Shown: positions 8,416 to 16,369 of the stretch, in pieces | How positions within the stretch are numbered: the first letter of the stretch is position 1 | Layout of the letters: each line of letters begins with the position of its first letter | Source: WHSV01 sp050693895 | GTDB lineage: Bacteria; Actinomycetota; CADDZG01; WHSQ01 | Length of the DNA stretch: 64,000 bases | Direction: 5' to 3' | NCBI GenBank assembly: GCA_050693895.1 | Contig: JBOGWS010000082.1 | Location: 27,060 to 91,059, forward strand | Notes under the pieces: model-generated | What the model was told of the DNA's origin: nothing | The model's database searches: none | The model's input: only the letters and a program-made list of their open reading frames with translations | Made by a program: the position numbers and the translations under genes

Positions 8416-9678
8416 CTAGGTGCCCTCCTGCCATTCCTCGAGGTAAGCGGTCTGCTCCTTGGTCAACTCGTCGATGCGCACACCCATCGTATCGAGCTTG
8501 AGCCTCGCTACCTCTTTGTCGATGTCCTCGGGCACCGGATAGACCCTCTTCTCGAGAGAGGCGTGGTTCTTGGCGAGCCACTCACACGACAATGACTGGT
8601 TGGCAAAAGACATGTCCATGACGGACGCGGGATGGCCCTCCGCCGCAGCGAGGTTGACCAACCGTCCCTCGCTGAGCACGTAGATCTTGCGGTCACCTTC
8701 GAGGGCGAACTCCATCACTTCGTGACGGACCTCTCGCTGGGACGAGGAAATGGCTCGGAGTGAACTGAGGTCGATCTCAATATCGAAGTGGCCGGCGTTG
8801 GCCAGTATGGCGCCGTCCTTCATCACCTCGAAGTGCACGTCGCGCAGAACGTGCTTGTTGCCCGTGACGGTGATGAAGATGTCACCGTGACGAGCCGCCT
8901 CGTGCCCGCTCATCACGCGGAATCCGTCCATCGCGGCCTCAAGAGCTCTGGTGGGGTCGACCTCGGTCACGATGACGCTTGCGCCCAGCCCACGGAATCG
9001 GTTTGCAACTCCTCGACCGCACTGCCCGTACCCACAGACGACAACCGTCTTGCCGGCGATCAGGACGTTGGTCGAACGAACGATCCCATCCAACGCGCTC
9101 TGACCTGTGCCGTAGCGGTTGTCGAACAGGTGCTTGGTGTCGGCGTCGTTGATCGAGACAACGGGGTAGCCGAGAACGCCTTTCGCCTCCATCGCCTTCA
9201 GACGGATAACGCCCGTCGTCGTTTCCTCGGTTCCGCCGATGATGTCTGCGAGCTGCTCGGTGCGCTTCGAGTGCAGCGTGAACACGAGGTCTCCGCCGTC
9301 ATCCATCGAGATCATCGGGCGGCGGTCCAGAACGGCGTTGATGTGCTTGTAGTAGAGGTCGTCGTCCACCCCTCGGATCGCGTAAGTGGGGATCTCGTAG
9401 GTGGCGACCAGTGCAGCGGCCGTCGGGTCCTGAGTAGACAGGGGATTCGACGCACACAGCGCAACGTCGGCTCCACCCGCTTTCAGAGTGCGCATCAGGT
9501 TCGCCGTCTCCGTCGTTACGTGCAGGCAGGCAGCAATCGTGATGCCCGCGAGGGGCTTCTCCTTCTCGAACCTCTCCCGAATGCGCTGCAGGACCGACAT
9601 TTGGCGATCGGCCCACTCGACGCGCAGGCGCCCTTCCTCGGCCAAGCCCAGATCTCTTACGTCACCATCCACCGTCAT
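8416..9678 (-). CDS. ahcY: Adenosylhomocysteinase (S-adenosylhomocysteine hydrolase), short form
   Basis: This NAD-dependent enzyme splits S-adenosylhomocysteine into adenosine and homocysteine and so keeps methylation going. The 420-residue protein shows CLHVTTETANL, NDADTKHLFDNRYGTGQS, the NAD-binding motif GYGQCGRG, and NAGHFDIEID. It lacks the insertion of roughly 40 residues and the KPDHYRY tail of the mycobacterial and animal long form, so it resembles the shorter form of archaea and thermophiles. AAAGGAG precedes ATG 9678. It supplies homocysteine to the transsulfuration enzymes found 8-12 kb away. Confidence 0.95.
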   Translation of the reverse strand: MTVDGDVRDLGLAEEGRLRVEWADRQMSVLQRIRERFEKEKPLAGITIAACLHVTTETANLMRTLKAGGADVALCASNPLSTQDPTAAALVATYEIPTYAIRGVDDDLYYKHINAVLDRRPMISMDDGGDLVFTLHSKRTEQLADIIGGTEETTTGVIRLKAMEAKGVLGYPVVSINDADTKHLFDNRYGTGQSALDGIVRSTNVLIAGKTVVVCGYGQCGRGVANRFRGLGASVIVTEVDPTRALEAAMDGFRVMSGHEAARHGDIFITVTGNKHVLRDVHFEVMKDGAILANAGHFDIEIDLSSLRAISSSQREVRHEVMEFALEGDRKIYVLSEGRLVNLAAAEGHPASVMDMSFANQSLSCEWLAKNHASLEKRVYPVPEDIDKEVARLKLDTMGVRIDELTKEQTAYLEEWQEGT

Positions 9679-9727
9679 GTCTCCGACTCCTTTGATCTTG
9701 ATCTTTCGAGTTGGTAGTCGCCTCTAT

Positions 9728-10789
9728 CTATTGCTGATCTGCGAGATGCTTCTTGAAGTCCTGGATGACGGGAACGGGCCCGGGATTGACATCGTTGAGC
9801 AGCCCCCCATAGATGGCGGCCAGCTGGGTGATCAGCACGAGCGTGAGCAGGCGAGAGAGCGAACTGATTCCCTGCGAGCGCACCTCGATTACCTCGGTCC
9901 CCGCCCGCTCGAGGAGCTTCTTTGCGACGTCGAATCTCAGTGCGACGCGCTCGTGGTCCTCGGCGTCCCGCAGCAGAACGGCTACGAAATCCTCTCTGTC
10001 CGCCGAGGCCAATGCTTCGAGCTCGTTGTGGTTCATTTCGGGAAGCGAGTTCGCGAAGGCGGGAATTTTCGCGTACTCGTTGAGGTCGCACTTGAATCGA
10101 TAGGCAGCAACCTCACCGAGTCCGCTGCCGCCGTAGATGACGGGCAACCGACCGGAGACCGAGGTCGCGAGCTGCTTGGCAATGTTCTGTTCAACAGGGA
10201 TGTCGCGACTGCAAGTCTTCGCGACGTCGGCAAGAGTCGCCACTGCCTCATCGACAACATCGGAGCAATCGGGGACCATGCCGATCTCTGCCAGTACCGC
10301 CAGCAGGGGAAGCGCCAGAAAACCAAGCGAGGCACGCGGTTGCAGACCTCCCGGAACCTTCACTTGAGCTACCCCATAGCTCCCCGCGAGCTCAGCGAGA
10401 CGGCCCCCCGAGGACACCGCAACCGGCCGCGCTCCGCGGCTATGTATCTCATCGAACGCCGCCAGCGTCTCCTCCGTGTCGCCCGAGTACGACACGACGA
10501 AGACGAGCGTGTTGCGGCCAATCCATTCGGGCAGGGGCCCGTAACCTTTGATCGTGCGCCAGGGAACGCCCAAGCGCGGTTCGACGAGAGCTTGCACGAC
10601 GTCTCCCGAGATGCCGGATCCGCCCATACCAAGGACTACGACGTTCTCGACGCCGTCTGCATCCGGCAGGTCGCGCGCCGCTCGGCCTAACGCCCAGGCC
10701 TCCCGGCACTGGTCTGCAAAACGCTCGGTCGCACCCAGAACGTCCTCCGAGTCGAGCTTCGTCATGCCCTGAACATCATCGAGATCCAC
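9728..10789 (-). CDS. SIS-domain sugar isomerase (bifunctional phosphoglucose/phosphomannose isomerase family)
   Basis: The 353-residue protein has two SIS folds. The N-terminal phosphosugar loop is VVLGMGGSGISGD, followed by VVSYSGDTEET. The C-terminal part has the conserved NSLPEMNHNE and a late GLLNDVNP. Family members interconvert glucose-6-P, mannose-6-P and fructose-6-P, which fits the phosphomannomutase gene upstream. I chose GTG 10789 because GGGGG lies about nine bases upstream and the start touches the Trm112 stop; ATG 10765 is an alternative. The order phosphomannomutase, Trm112, SIS, ahcY on one strand suggests an operon. Confidence 0.88.
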   Translation of the reverse strand: MDLDDVQGMTKLDSEDVLGATERFADQCREAWALGRAARDLPDADGVENVVVLGMGGSGISGDVVQALVEPRLGVPWRTIKGYGPLPEWIGRNTLVFVVSYSGDTEETLAAFDEIHSRGARPVAVSSGGRLAELAGSYGVAQVKVPGGLQPRASLGFLALPLLAVLAEIGMVPDCSDVVDEAVATLADVAKTCSRDIPVEQNIAKQLATSVSGRLPVIYGGSGLGEVAAYRFKCDLNEYAKIPAFANSLPEMNHNELEALASADREDFVAVLLRDAEDHERVALRFDVAKKLLERAGTEVIEVRSQGISSLSRLLTLVLITQLAAIYGGLLNDVNPGPVPVIQDFKKHLADQQ

Positions 10790-10791
10790 GC

Positions 10792-10986
10792 TCAGCTGCC
10801 CCCGCCGGCTTCGGGCGCGGGCTTTTCGGCCTCGTCTATTAGCATCACGGGAATGTCGTCGCGCACCGGGTAACGGTATTTGCACTCGCCCCTGCAGACG
10901 ATGACGTTCTCGCCCTCCATGTACTCCACCTCGCCGCGGCAGTTCGGACAAATGAGTATGTCGAGCAGTTTCTGATCGAGCGGCAT
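10792..10986 (-). CDS. Trm112-family zinc-binding protein
   Basis: This 64-residue protein has the Trm112/UPF0434 pattern: LLDILICPNC near the N-terminus, Cys13, Cys16, Cys31 and Cys35 as zinc ligands, then the YPVRDDIPVML motif. In eukaryotes Trm112 activates methyltransferases; the bacterial role is less certain. Its ATG overlaps the stop of the phosphomannomutase gene by one base, and the next gene starts two bases beyond its stop, so coupling is very likely. Confidence 0.92.
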   Translation of the reverse strand: MPLDQKLLDILICPNCRGEVEYMEGENVIVCRGECKYRYPVRDDIPVMLIDEAEKPAPEAGGGS

Positions 10987-12326
10987 TAGCTCTCTCCCCT
11001 GATCACGCGTAGCACCTCGTCACGCTTGGTCTCCATGAGCTCCTTCGTCCGAGCCTCGAGATTCAGCCGCAGAAGCGGCTCCGTGTTCGAAGCCCGGCTG
11101 TTGAACCACCAGTCCTCGTATTCGACCGTCAGTCCGTCGGTCCAGTCCTGATTGCCGTCCGAGTAGTTATCCGCGAGTCTCTTGATTGCCCCCTCCTGGT
11201 CCGTCACCTCGGTGTTGATCTCGCCGGAGGCCCAGTACCTCCTGAACGGCTCGAGGATCTCGGACAGCGTGGCGTCGGAAACGGAAATCGCCTCCAGCAC
11301 TAGCAGGGCGGCGATCATTCCCGAGTCCGCGCGGAAGTTGTCGCGGAAGTAGTAGTGCCCCGAGTGCTCGCCGCCGAAGATCGCGCCTGTCTCGGCCATC
11401 ACCCGCTTGATGAACGAGTGACCGACGCGCGTCCGAATGGGCGTCCCGCCGTTCTCATCGATCACCTCGGGGACGGTCCAAGAACAGATCAGGTTGTAGA
11501 TGATCTTTTCGCCGGGGTACTTCTTCAACAGAGTCTGAGCCACCATCGCCGTGGTCAACGACCCCGCGACGAGCTCGGCCCTCTCGTCCACCAGGAACAT
11601 CCTGTCGGCGTCGCCGTCGAAGGCGATCCCTACGTCGCATCGCTGATCGAGCACGCGCTTTTGAAGATCGACAAGATTGGCTTCCTCGATCGGGTTGGCG
11701 GGATGGTTCGGGAAGTTTCCGTCGAGGTCGAAATACAGCGACGAAACCTCGAACGGAAGCTCTTCGAACACGATGGGGACCGTCTTGCCCGCCATCCCGT
11801 TGCCCGCGTCGATCGCCACCTTCAGAGGCCTGAGCGTGCCGGCGTCCACGAACGAGCGACAATGCTCTGCGTAGTCGCTGAGGATGTCGGCCTCCTCCAC
11901 GCTGGGGGTGCTCTTCTGAGGATCAAGGGTTTGGGCCAGGGCTCGGATCTCGTTCATGCCCGAGTCGGATCCGATCGGCACCGCCTTCGCCTTGCACATC
12001 TTCATGCCGTTGTAACGGGCCGGGTTGTGAGACGCAGTGAACATGACCCCCGGCAGGTCGAGCTTGCCTGAAGCGAAGTAGAGGGCATCCGTGCTCACGT
12101 CGCCGACATCGACGACGGAGCCGCCCTCGGCCGTGACTCCCTCGGCAAATGCATTCGCAAGCGCCGGCGAGGAGATGCGCATGTCTCGCCCGATAACGAC
12201 CCGGTCGGACTGCACGAAGCGCGCGAACGCCGCCCCCACACGACGGGCGACGTCCTCGTTCAACTCCTCGGGGTAAATCCCCCTGACGTCGTAGGCCTTG
12301 AAGATGGACTTCAGATCGCTGGTCAC
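10986..12326 (-). CDS. manB: Phosphomannomutase / phosphoglucomutase
   Basis: The 446-residue protein belongs to the alpha-D-phosphohexomutase family and would make mannose-1-P or glucose-1-P for nucleotide-sugar synthesis. Visible motifs are the sugar-entry KAYDVRGIYP, the phosphoserine loop TASHNPARYNG, the magnesium loop FDGDADRM, the substrate loop GGEHSGHYYF, and the phosphate-binding RASNTEPLLR. It is the first gene of a minus-strand set with Trm112, an SIS isomerase and ahcY. In mycobacteria the manB homologue sits in a similar place beside whiB2 and DUF3499. It could feed GDP-mannose to the glycan genes in the right half of the window. Confidence 0.94.
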   Translation of the reverse strand: MTSDLKSIFKAYDVRGIYPEELNEDVARRVGAAFARFVQSDRVVIGRDMRISSPALANAFAEGVTAEGGSVVDVGDVSTDALYFASGKLDLPGVMFTASHNPARYNGMKMCKAKAVPIGSDSGMNEIRALAQTLDPQKSTPSVEEADILSDYAEHCRSFVDAGTLRPLKVAIDAGNGMAGKTVPIVFEELPFEVSSLYFDLDGNFPNHPANPIEEANLVDLQKRVLDQRCDVGIAFDGDADRMFLVDERAELVAGSLTTAMVAQTLLKKYPGEKIIYNLICSWTVPEVIDENGGTPIRTRVGHSFIKRVMAETGAIFGGEHSGHYYFRDNFRADSGMIAALLVLEAISVSDATLSEILEPFRRYWASGEINTEVTDQEGAIKRLADNYSDGNQDWTDGLTVEYEDWWFNSRASNTEPLLRLNLEARTKELMETKRDEVLRVIRGES

Positions 12327-12349
12327 GCTGGCAGTCTAAGAGAAACTTG

Positions 12350-12408
12350 CCCGCCCCCAGGGGCGGGATTCCGAGCCTTTCGCTCGGCGAGGCGCAGCGG
12401 AGCTCCGC
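12350..12408 (+). promoter_or_regulatory. Hairpin-rich leader between manB and whiB
   Basis: Three structures lie in succession: CCCGCCCC/GGGGCGGG (12350-12367), CCGAGC/GCTCGG with a five-base loop (12371-12387), and the palindrome GCGGAGCTCCGC (12397-12408). They lie between two divergent genes and could be part of a long whiB 5' leader, of the manB leader, or operator DNA. No standard riboswitch was recognised. Confidence 0.4.
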
Positions 12409-12538
12409 CGAAGCCCAGAGACCGACCGTCGGACATCGTCACTCGGCGGGACGCCGGCCTGGGGCCCAACGAGCGCCCAACGAGGGCCTGAAAAAGGGCA
12501 TTGACGACGGCGCCTGGGGCTGCAAGGCTTCGCGAACA

Positions 12539-12808
12539 ATGATTAAAGAGCAGGTCCTGCTTGAGGATCAGGAGTGGCGTGAACACGCGTCATGTCTTCA
12601 TTTCTCGGCGATCCTGTTCTTCGGCTTTGACGACACCGAGGCCCCTGCCGAGAAGAGACTGCGGGAGGATCAGGCCAAGACCGTCTGCTTCGAGTGCCCG
12701 GTTCGCCAGGATTGCCTCAACTACGCCCTGTCAGCCCGTGAGTCGCACGGGATCTGGGGCGGGATGACCGACGTCGAGCGCCGCCGCTTCGCCAACCGCT
12801 CTCGCTGA
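12539..12808 (+). CDS. WhiB-family iron-sulfur transcriptional regulator (WhiB2-like by context)
   Basis: WhiB proteins are actinobacterial [4Fe-4S] regulators that bind sigma factor region 4. This 89-residue protein has the four cluster cysteines Cys19, Cys50, Cys53 and Cys59 in the C-x2-C-x5-C arrangement, followed by the diagnostic turn GIWGG and a basic tail RRRFANRSR. I chose ATG 12539 because it lies close before the conserved core; the upstream open frame is low in protein character. Location near DUF3499, manB and the F420 genes matches mycobacterial whiB2 (cell division), but orthology rests on context only. Confidence 0.93.
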   Translation: MIKEQVLLEDQEWREHASCLHFSAILFFGFDDTEAPAEKRLREDQAKTVCFECPVRQDCLNYALSARESHGIWGGMTDVERRRFANRSR

Positions 12809-12851
12809 CACTCCTACCCTGAGGCCTCGTTCGTGCGGGTATCTTCTGCTC

Positions 12852-13529
12852 GTGTCCGATTCGAGACCAACACCCACACACGTCGCCCTCAAAGTGCTGA
12901 CGAGAGCGAGGACCCGGGGGCTGCGTGAGGTTCTCGCGGCCGGGCTGGCCCGGCTCGGGGAATTCATCTCGTCGTGCGACCAGCTTGTCATCCTCGCCCG
13001 TCTCGCGGGCGGGGAGAAACCCGAACGGGGCGACCTCCAGTTCGTAGAGGCGACCCGAGAGGACGGAGCTCGATACGCACGAGACATCGGCACGGATTCC
13101 CCCTCGACGTTCGCGGCTCGCCTGTCCGACACCACGCGGTGCTTTCTCGTGACCGGCAACGGAAAGGTGCTGCATGCAACCTGGGCCACCACCCGCTCGG
13201 CCTGGACGAGGGAGCTGGGCGGCTATTTGGTGGTCCCGGAGGGTGATTGCTACGTCTACGAATCGTTCACGAGGGCGGACGCGCGAGGTCAGGGGGTCTA
13301 TCCCTTCGGCCTCAAGGGGATCTGCGTGTGGGCGGCGACACAGGGACTGCAGCGCGTCTGGGTCGGAGTCGAGGCCGGCAACGCAGCGTCTCTCAGGGCG
13401 GTCGGCAAAGCGGGATTCGAGCCTCAGTTGACCATCTCGTTTCGCCGCAGCGTGGGGCGTCTCGAGGTCAGCGGTGGCCGGTGCCCACGGGAGGGAATCG
13501 AGATGCTGTGCGTCAGCCCTACGGGCTAA
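12852..13529 (+). CDS. GNAT-like acetyltransferase
   Basis: The C-terminal half of this 225-residue protein has a GNAT-type pattern: a beta strand with YVYESFTRADARGQGVYPF, where RGQGVY would hold the acetyl-CoA pyrophosphate, then AGNAASLRAVGKAGFE, the usual final motif. The N-terminal 60 residues are basic and not recognised. The start is GTG 12852; TATCTT lies about seven bases upstream, as expected of a leaderless actinobacterial transcript, and there is no clear ribosome-binding site. The substrate is unknown. Confidence 0.72.
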   Translation: MSDSRPTPTHVALKVLTRARTRGLREVLAAGLARLGEFISSCDQLVILARLAGGEKPERGDLQFVEATREDGARYARDIGTDSPSTFAARLSDTTRCFLVTGNGKVLHATWATTRSAWTRELGGYLVVPEGDCYVYESFTRADARGQGVYPFGLKGICVWAATQGLQRVWVGVEAGNAASLRAVGKAGFEPQLTISFRRSVGRLEVSGGRCPREGIEMLCVSPTG

Positions 13530-13829
13530 GGGCCCCGATAGCAAACCGGCGGTGGCGCGAAGAAGCGAGGCGAGCAATACTCAGTCATTCCGCCACCGTG
13601 GAAACGGACCAAGGTTTGCGGGCGCTCGGAGGTCTGATACCGAATCGGTCTGCTCTGCCGCAGAGCAAACGCTCGCCACAGGGCAGAAACCGGCACGACC
13701 CCCTCAACTGGCACCTGTTGCCGGTCGAAACGGCATCACGTACGCCGAGCGCCCGCAGCAACACGACGAAGGCCGCCTCTGGGGCGGTCTGGTTCTGATG
13801 CTTTCTGTGTGGATCGGTAGGTTCGGGCT
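13530..13829. other. 300-bp intergenic stretch
   Basis: This lies between the convergent GNAT gene and the zinc-ribbon gene. I see no convincing gene or RNA. A perfect short palindrome-like element, GCTCTGC/GCAGAGC with a one-base centre, is at 13652-13666. Confidence 0.5.
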
Positions 13830-13997
13830 CTAGCGCCGGCCCGCGAGGCCGAGCACCTGCTCGAGAGCAACGGGACCACCCTCGTTCTCCCACCACTTCG
13901 CCTCGCACTTGCGGCACGAGTAGAACTGGATCATTTCATGGGTCAGGCGAATCTCGATGTGGATGCAGTCGTGACCGTTGCACTCTGGACAGTTCAT
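13830..13997 (-). CDS. Small zinc-ribbon protein, 55 residues
   Basis: This short gene is easy to miss. It encodes a protein starting MNCPEC with a second pair in YSCRKCEAKWW; Cys3, Cys6, Cys28 and Cys31 form a clear zinc ribbon. The sequence between them (IHIEIRLTHEMIQFYSC) alternates as beta strands do. GGGAGG lies about eleven bases before ATG 13997. Function is unknown; such ribbons often bind nucleic acid or a partner enzyme. It lies next to DUF3499, another four-Cys small protein on the same strand. Confidence 0.82.
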   Translation of the reverse strand: MNCPECNGHDCIHIEIRLTHEMIQFYSCRKCEAKWWENEGGPVALEQVLGLAGRR

Positions 13998-14104
13998 CGC
14001 TTCGTTTTCCTCCCTATCGAACTCCGCCCCAGTGGAGTCGCTTGCTTGATCATCGGCAGGAGTGGCGACAGGGCATATACGTAATCGACGCGACCGGACG
14101 CCGG

Positions 14105-14338
14105 TCAGACGAGGGAGCTCTGGGCCCCCATGAACAGCGGGGGTTCGCTCCGGCGATCGTCAAGGAGCCAGCCCCGTGGGGTCACGAGCCTGTCGGCACA
14201 GGACCAGCAGAGCGCGTAGAGGTGGGGGGACAAATCCCCTTCCAGCGCATCCTCGAGGATCGCCAGACGACCGGCGTAGTCGTATCCCAACACCGAGGAC
14301 GCGGCTTGATGACACCCGGGCTTCGAACAGAGTCGCAC
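14105..14338 (-). CDS. DUF3499 family protein
   Basis: The 77-residue protein has two CxxxxC/CxxC pairs (Cys4, Cys9, Cys44, Cys47) and the conserved segment SPHLYALCWSCADRLVTPRGW, which is the DUF3499 pattern found across actinobacteria beside whiB2 and manB. The start is GTG 14338. Function is unknown; zinc binding is likely. The conserved neighbourhood makes this a useful marker for the actinobacterial origin of the window. Confidence 0.88.
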   Translation of the reverse strand: MRLCSKPGCHQAASSVLGYDYAGRLAILEDALEGDLSPHLYALCWSCADRLVTPRGWLLDDRRSEPPLFMGAQSSLV

Positions 14339-14422
14339 GGTCGCAGTCTATGAACGGGTGCCCGCGCTTTTGCGGATTCCGGGCTTGATTAAGAAGGCGC
14401 GCCGTCGTTTTACCCTCGGACC

Positions 14423-15235
14423 ATGCCTACAGCAGACTTCGACGACATCACCCTGCACTATCAGCGCCGGGGCAAGGGGCCTCCCGTGGTCGGGATCATG
14501 GGTTTCGGGCTCGACCAGCGGTTCTGGGCCAGCCAGATTCCAGTGGTCACCGAGACACACGAGTTCATCACGTTCGACAACCGGGGCATCGGCCGGTCGC
14601 GCCGGCCCGGCGCGCCCCCGATCACCTCGATCGATGACATGGTCGACGACACCGTGGCGCTTCTCGACCATCTGGCGGTCGACGACTGCATCCTCTACGG
14701 AACCTCGATGGGCGGCGCCATCGCCCAGCACCTCGCCCTCGAGCACCCCGAGCGGGTTTCGGGTCTGGTCCTCGCGGTGACGTGGGCCCGCCCGATCGAG
14801 TTCATGCGCCGCCAGCACCTCCTCGCCCGGGCCCTCATTCAAGGCACCGGTCCCGAGTTACTCGTCGAGTCGACCCTCGTTCGTATGTTCACTCCCGCCT
14901 TCTTCGAAATGGGGGCCGAGGTCCTCGATCAGATGGTGAAGGCGTTCATGGCTGAGACCGGGCCCGACGTCCCGAGTACGGAGGTGCTCCTGGCCCAGAT
15001 TGATGCCGTGGACAAGCACGATGTGCTCGACCGGCTCCCGTCGATCGAGGTCCCGACGCTCGTCATCGGTGCTCGCAACGACATGATGGTCCCCTACCTG
15101 GGCTCCGAAGAGATCGCCGCCGCCATTCCGGGGGCAGAGCTCGTGACGCTCGAGACGGGGCACGGCTGCATGATCGAGGAGACGCCGGCCTACAACGCGG
15201 CGGTGCAGACCTGGCTCGCCAAGCAGGTGGCCTGA
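14423..15235 (+). CDS. Alpha/beta-fold hydrolase
   Basis: The 270-residue protein is a typical alpha/beta hydrolase. The nucleophile elbow is YGTSMGG, with Ser at about residue 94. The oxyanion region HYQRRGKGPPVVGIMGFG, the NRGIGRS turn, a late acid in VIGARNDMMVP and the final His in ETGHGCM complete the triad. Family members act as esterases, lactonases, haloperoxidases or C-C hydrolases, and the substrate cannot be told from sequence. It is transcribed convergently with the tryptophan dioxygenase gene. Confidence 0.85.
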   Translation: MPTADFDDITLHYQRRGKGPPVVGIMGFGLDQRFWASQIPVVTETHEFITFDNRGIGRSRRPGAPPITSIDDMVDDTVALLDHLAVDDCILYGTSMGGAIAQHLALEHPERVSGLVLAVTWARPIEFMRRQHLLARALIQGTGPELLVESTLVRMFTPAFFEMGAEVLDQMVKAFMAETGPDVPSTEVLLAQIDAVDKHDVLDRLPSIEVPTLVIGARNDMMVPYLGSEEIAAAIPGAELVTLETGHGCMIEETPAYNAAVQTWLAKQVA

Positions 15236-15290
15236 GCCGCCACTAAGCACGTCCCGGCGGCATGCCCTCGCGCGGAGAACGCCAAGATCC

Positions 15291-15362
15291 TGCGGTGCAT
15301 GCGGTGCCTGCGGTGCATGCGGTGCCTGCGGTGCCTGCGGTGCCGGCGGCACCAGTGGCACC
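15291..15362. repeat. 9-bp tandem repeat (unit TGCGGTGCM), six near-perfect plus two degenerate copies
   Basis: Six copies of TGCGGTGCA or TGCGGTGCC run head to tail from 15291 to 15344, followed by two decayed copies. The last good copy and the next form a hairpin, GGTGCC/GGCACC (15339-15353). It lies in non-coding DNA between convergent genes. Replication slippage is the simplest origin. Confidence 0.85.
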
Positions 15363-15429
15363 TGTTGAACCCCGGGATCTGGCACTTCTGGCGAGAGACC
15401 CATGGCGTCGGATTGACTATGCTCGCCGG

Positions 15430-15478
15430 GCAACCCGCAGGGTAAGTAGGTTTCGGCCGAACGCTGTCTGCGGGTTGC
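15430..15478. repeat. Nested palindrome: 11-bp inverted repeat around a 10-bp palindrome
   Basis: The outer arms GCAACCCGCAG (15430-15440) and CTGCGGGTTGC (15468-15478) are perfect. The loop contains the perfect palindrome TTCGGCCGAA. The 281-bp region between the convergent hydrolase and dioxygenase genes contains this and the 9-bp repeat. It may act as a bidirectional terminator, though there is no U-tract. The right arm sequence recurs at 17500-17510 in front of the L,D-transpeptidase gene. Confidence 0.7.
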
Positions 15479-15516
15479 AGGGGTTTAGGGAATCAGGGGG
15501 TTATGGCACCAGGGTT

Positions 15517-16320
15517 CTAGAGGTAGCTCCTTAGGTTCCAGAGCTCCGGGAAGAATCGCTTTTCGAGCGTCGTTCGGAGGTAGCCGGCCCCCGTCGATCC
15601 GCCCGTTCCCGTTTTCGAACCGATTTGGCGTTCGACCATCAGCACATGGTGCTGACGCCACAGAGCGAACAGCTCGTCGTGGGTCAGAAGGGCCTCCGAG
15701 AGATAGAACTCCTCGGCGAACCTGCGTCGATCGCGTGCGATCTCGAGCAGGCTCTCCCGGCGCGCGTCCTCGTCGCCGGCCGGCATGAGCAGCCCCCTGC
15801 TCTCGAGCAGGGCACAGAAGCCCTCCCATATCGTCGGATCGTCGAGGCGCGCGCTGAGGCGCTCCTCTTCCGCTTCGGTCAACACGAGTCGCTCCATATA
15901 GCGCTCGTCCTTGATTCCCGAGAGGAACTCGACCTCCCGGAACTGAACCGACTGGAAGCCGCTCGCCGGAGCGAGGTGCTGACGAAACTCGAGAAAGTCC
16001 TGCGGTGACATCGATTCGATTACTGGGACCTGGGCGATCATGACCCGCTCGATGGAGTGAGCCCGCTCGAGTAGGTGCTTCGCATAGTGGGCGTCACCCT
16101 CCAGCATCAGGTCCCTGGCACTGTCGAGCTCGAAAAGAAGTTGCTTGAACCACAGCTCGTAGGTCTGATGAACGACGATGAAGAGCAGCTCGTCGTGGGC
16201 CGGGGGGTCACTGAGAAGGTTCTGCAAAGACAGTAGATCCGGAATCTTCAGGTAGCTCCCGTAGGACAGTTCGCGGTCCTGCTCACCGAAACGAGGCGGG
16301 CGCGGCTGGGACTCGGTCAT
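15517..16320 (-). CDS. kynA: Tryptophan 2,3-dioxygenase
   Basis: This heme enzyme opens the indole ring of L-tryptophan to give N-formylkynurenine, the first step of the kynurenine pathway. The 267-residue protein shows LSYGSYLKIP, the active-site HQTYELWFKQL, FRQHLAPASGFQSVQFRE, the heme-ligand region LWRQHHVLMVERQIG, and KTGTGGSTGAGYL near the end. The downstream pathway genes (kynureninase, formamidase) are not in this window. It follows the L,D-transpeptidase gene by 49 bp on the same strand and may share its transcript. Confidence 0.95.
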   Translation of the reverse strand: MTESQPRPPRFGEQDRELSYGSYLKIPDLLSLQNLLSDPPAHDELLFIVVHQTYELWFKQLLFELDSARDLMLEGDAHYAKHLLERAHSIERVMIAQVPVIESMSPQDFLEFRQHLAPASGFQSVQFREVEFLSGIKDERYMERLVLTEAEEERLSARLDDPTIWEGFCALLESRGLLMPAGDEDARRESLLEIARDRRRFAEEFYLSEALLTHDELFALWRQHHVLMVERQIGSKTGTGGSTGAGYLRTTLEKRFFPELWNLRSYL

Positions 16321-16369
16321 GTTTGTTGGTTACCACACGACGTCTGGCGACGCGGCGCCGCCGAGATGT

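Noticed and set aside
13474..13833. Plus-strand frame after the GNAT gene
   Set aside because: It overlaps the GNAT end in another frame, has no ribosome-binding site and a random-looking composition.
15291..15362. CRISPR-like repeat
   Set aside because: The units are only 9 bp and directly adjacent with no spacers, and no cas genes are present.
15262..15534. Plus-strand frame reading through the 9-bp repeat
   Set aside because: The Ala-Val-Pro repeat results from the minisatellite; no start signal or homology is apparent.
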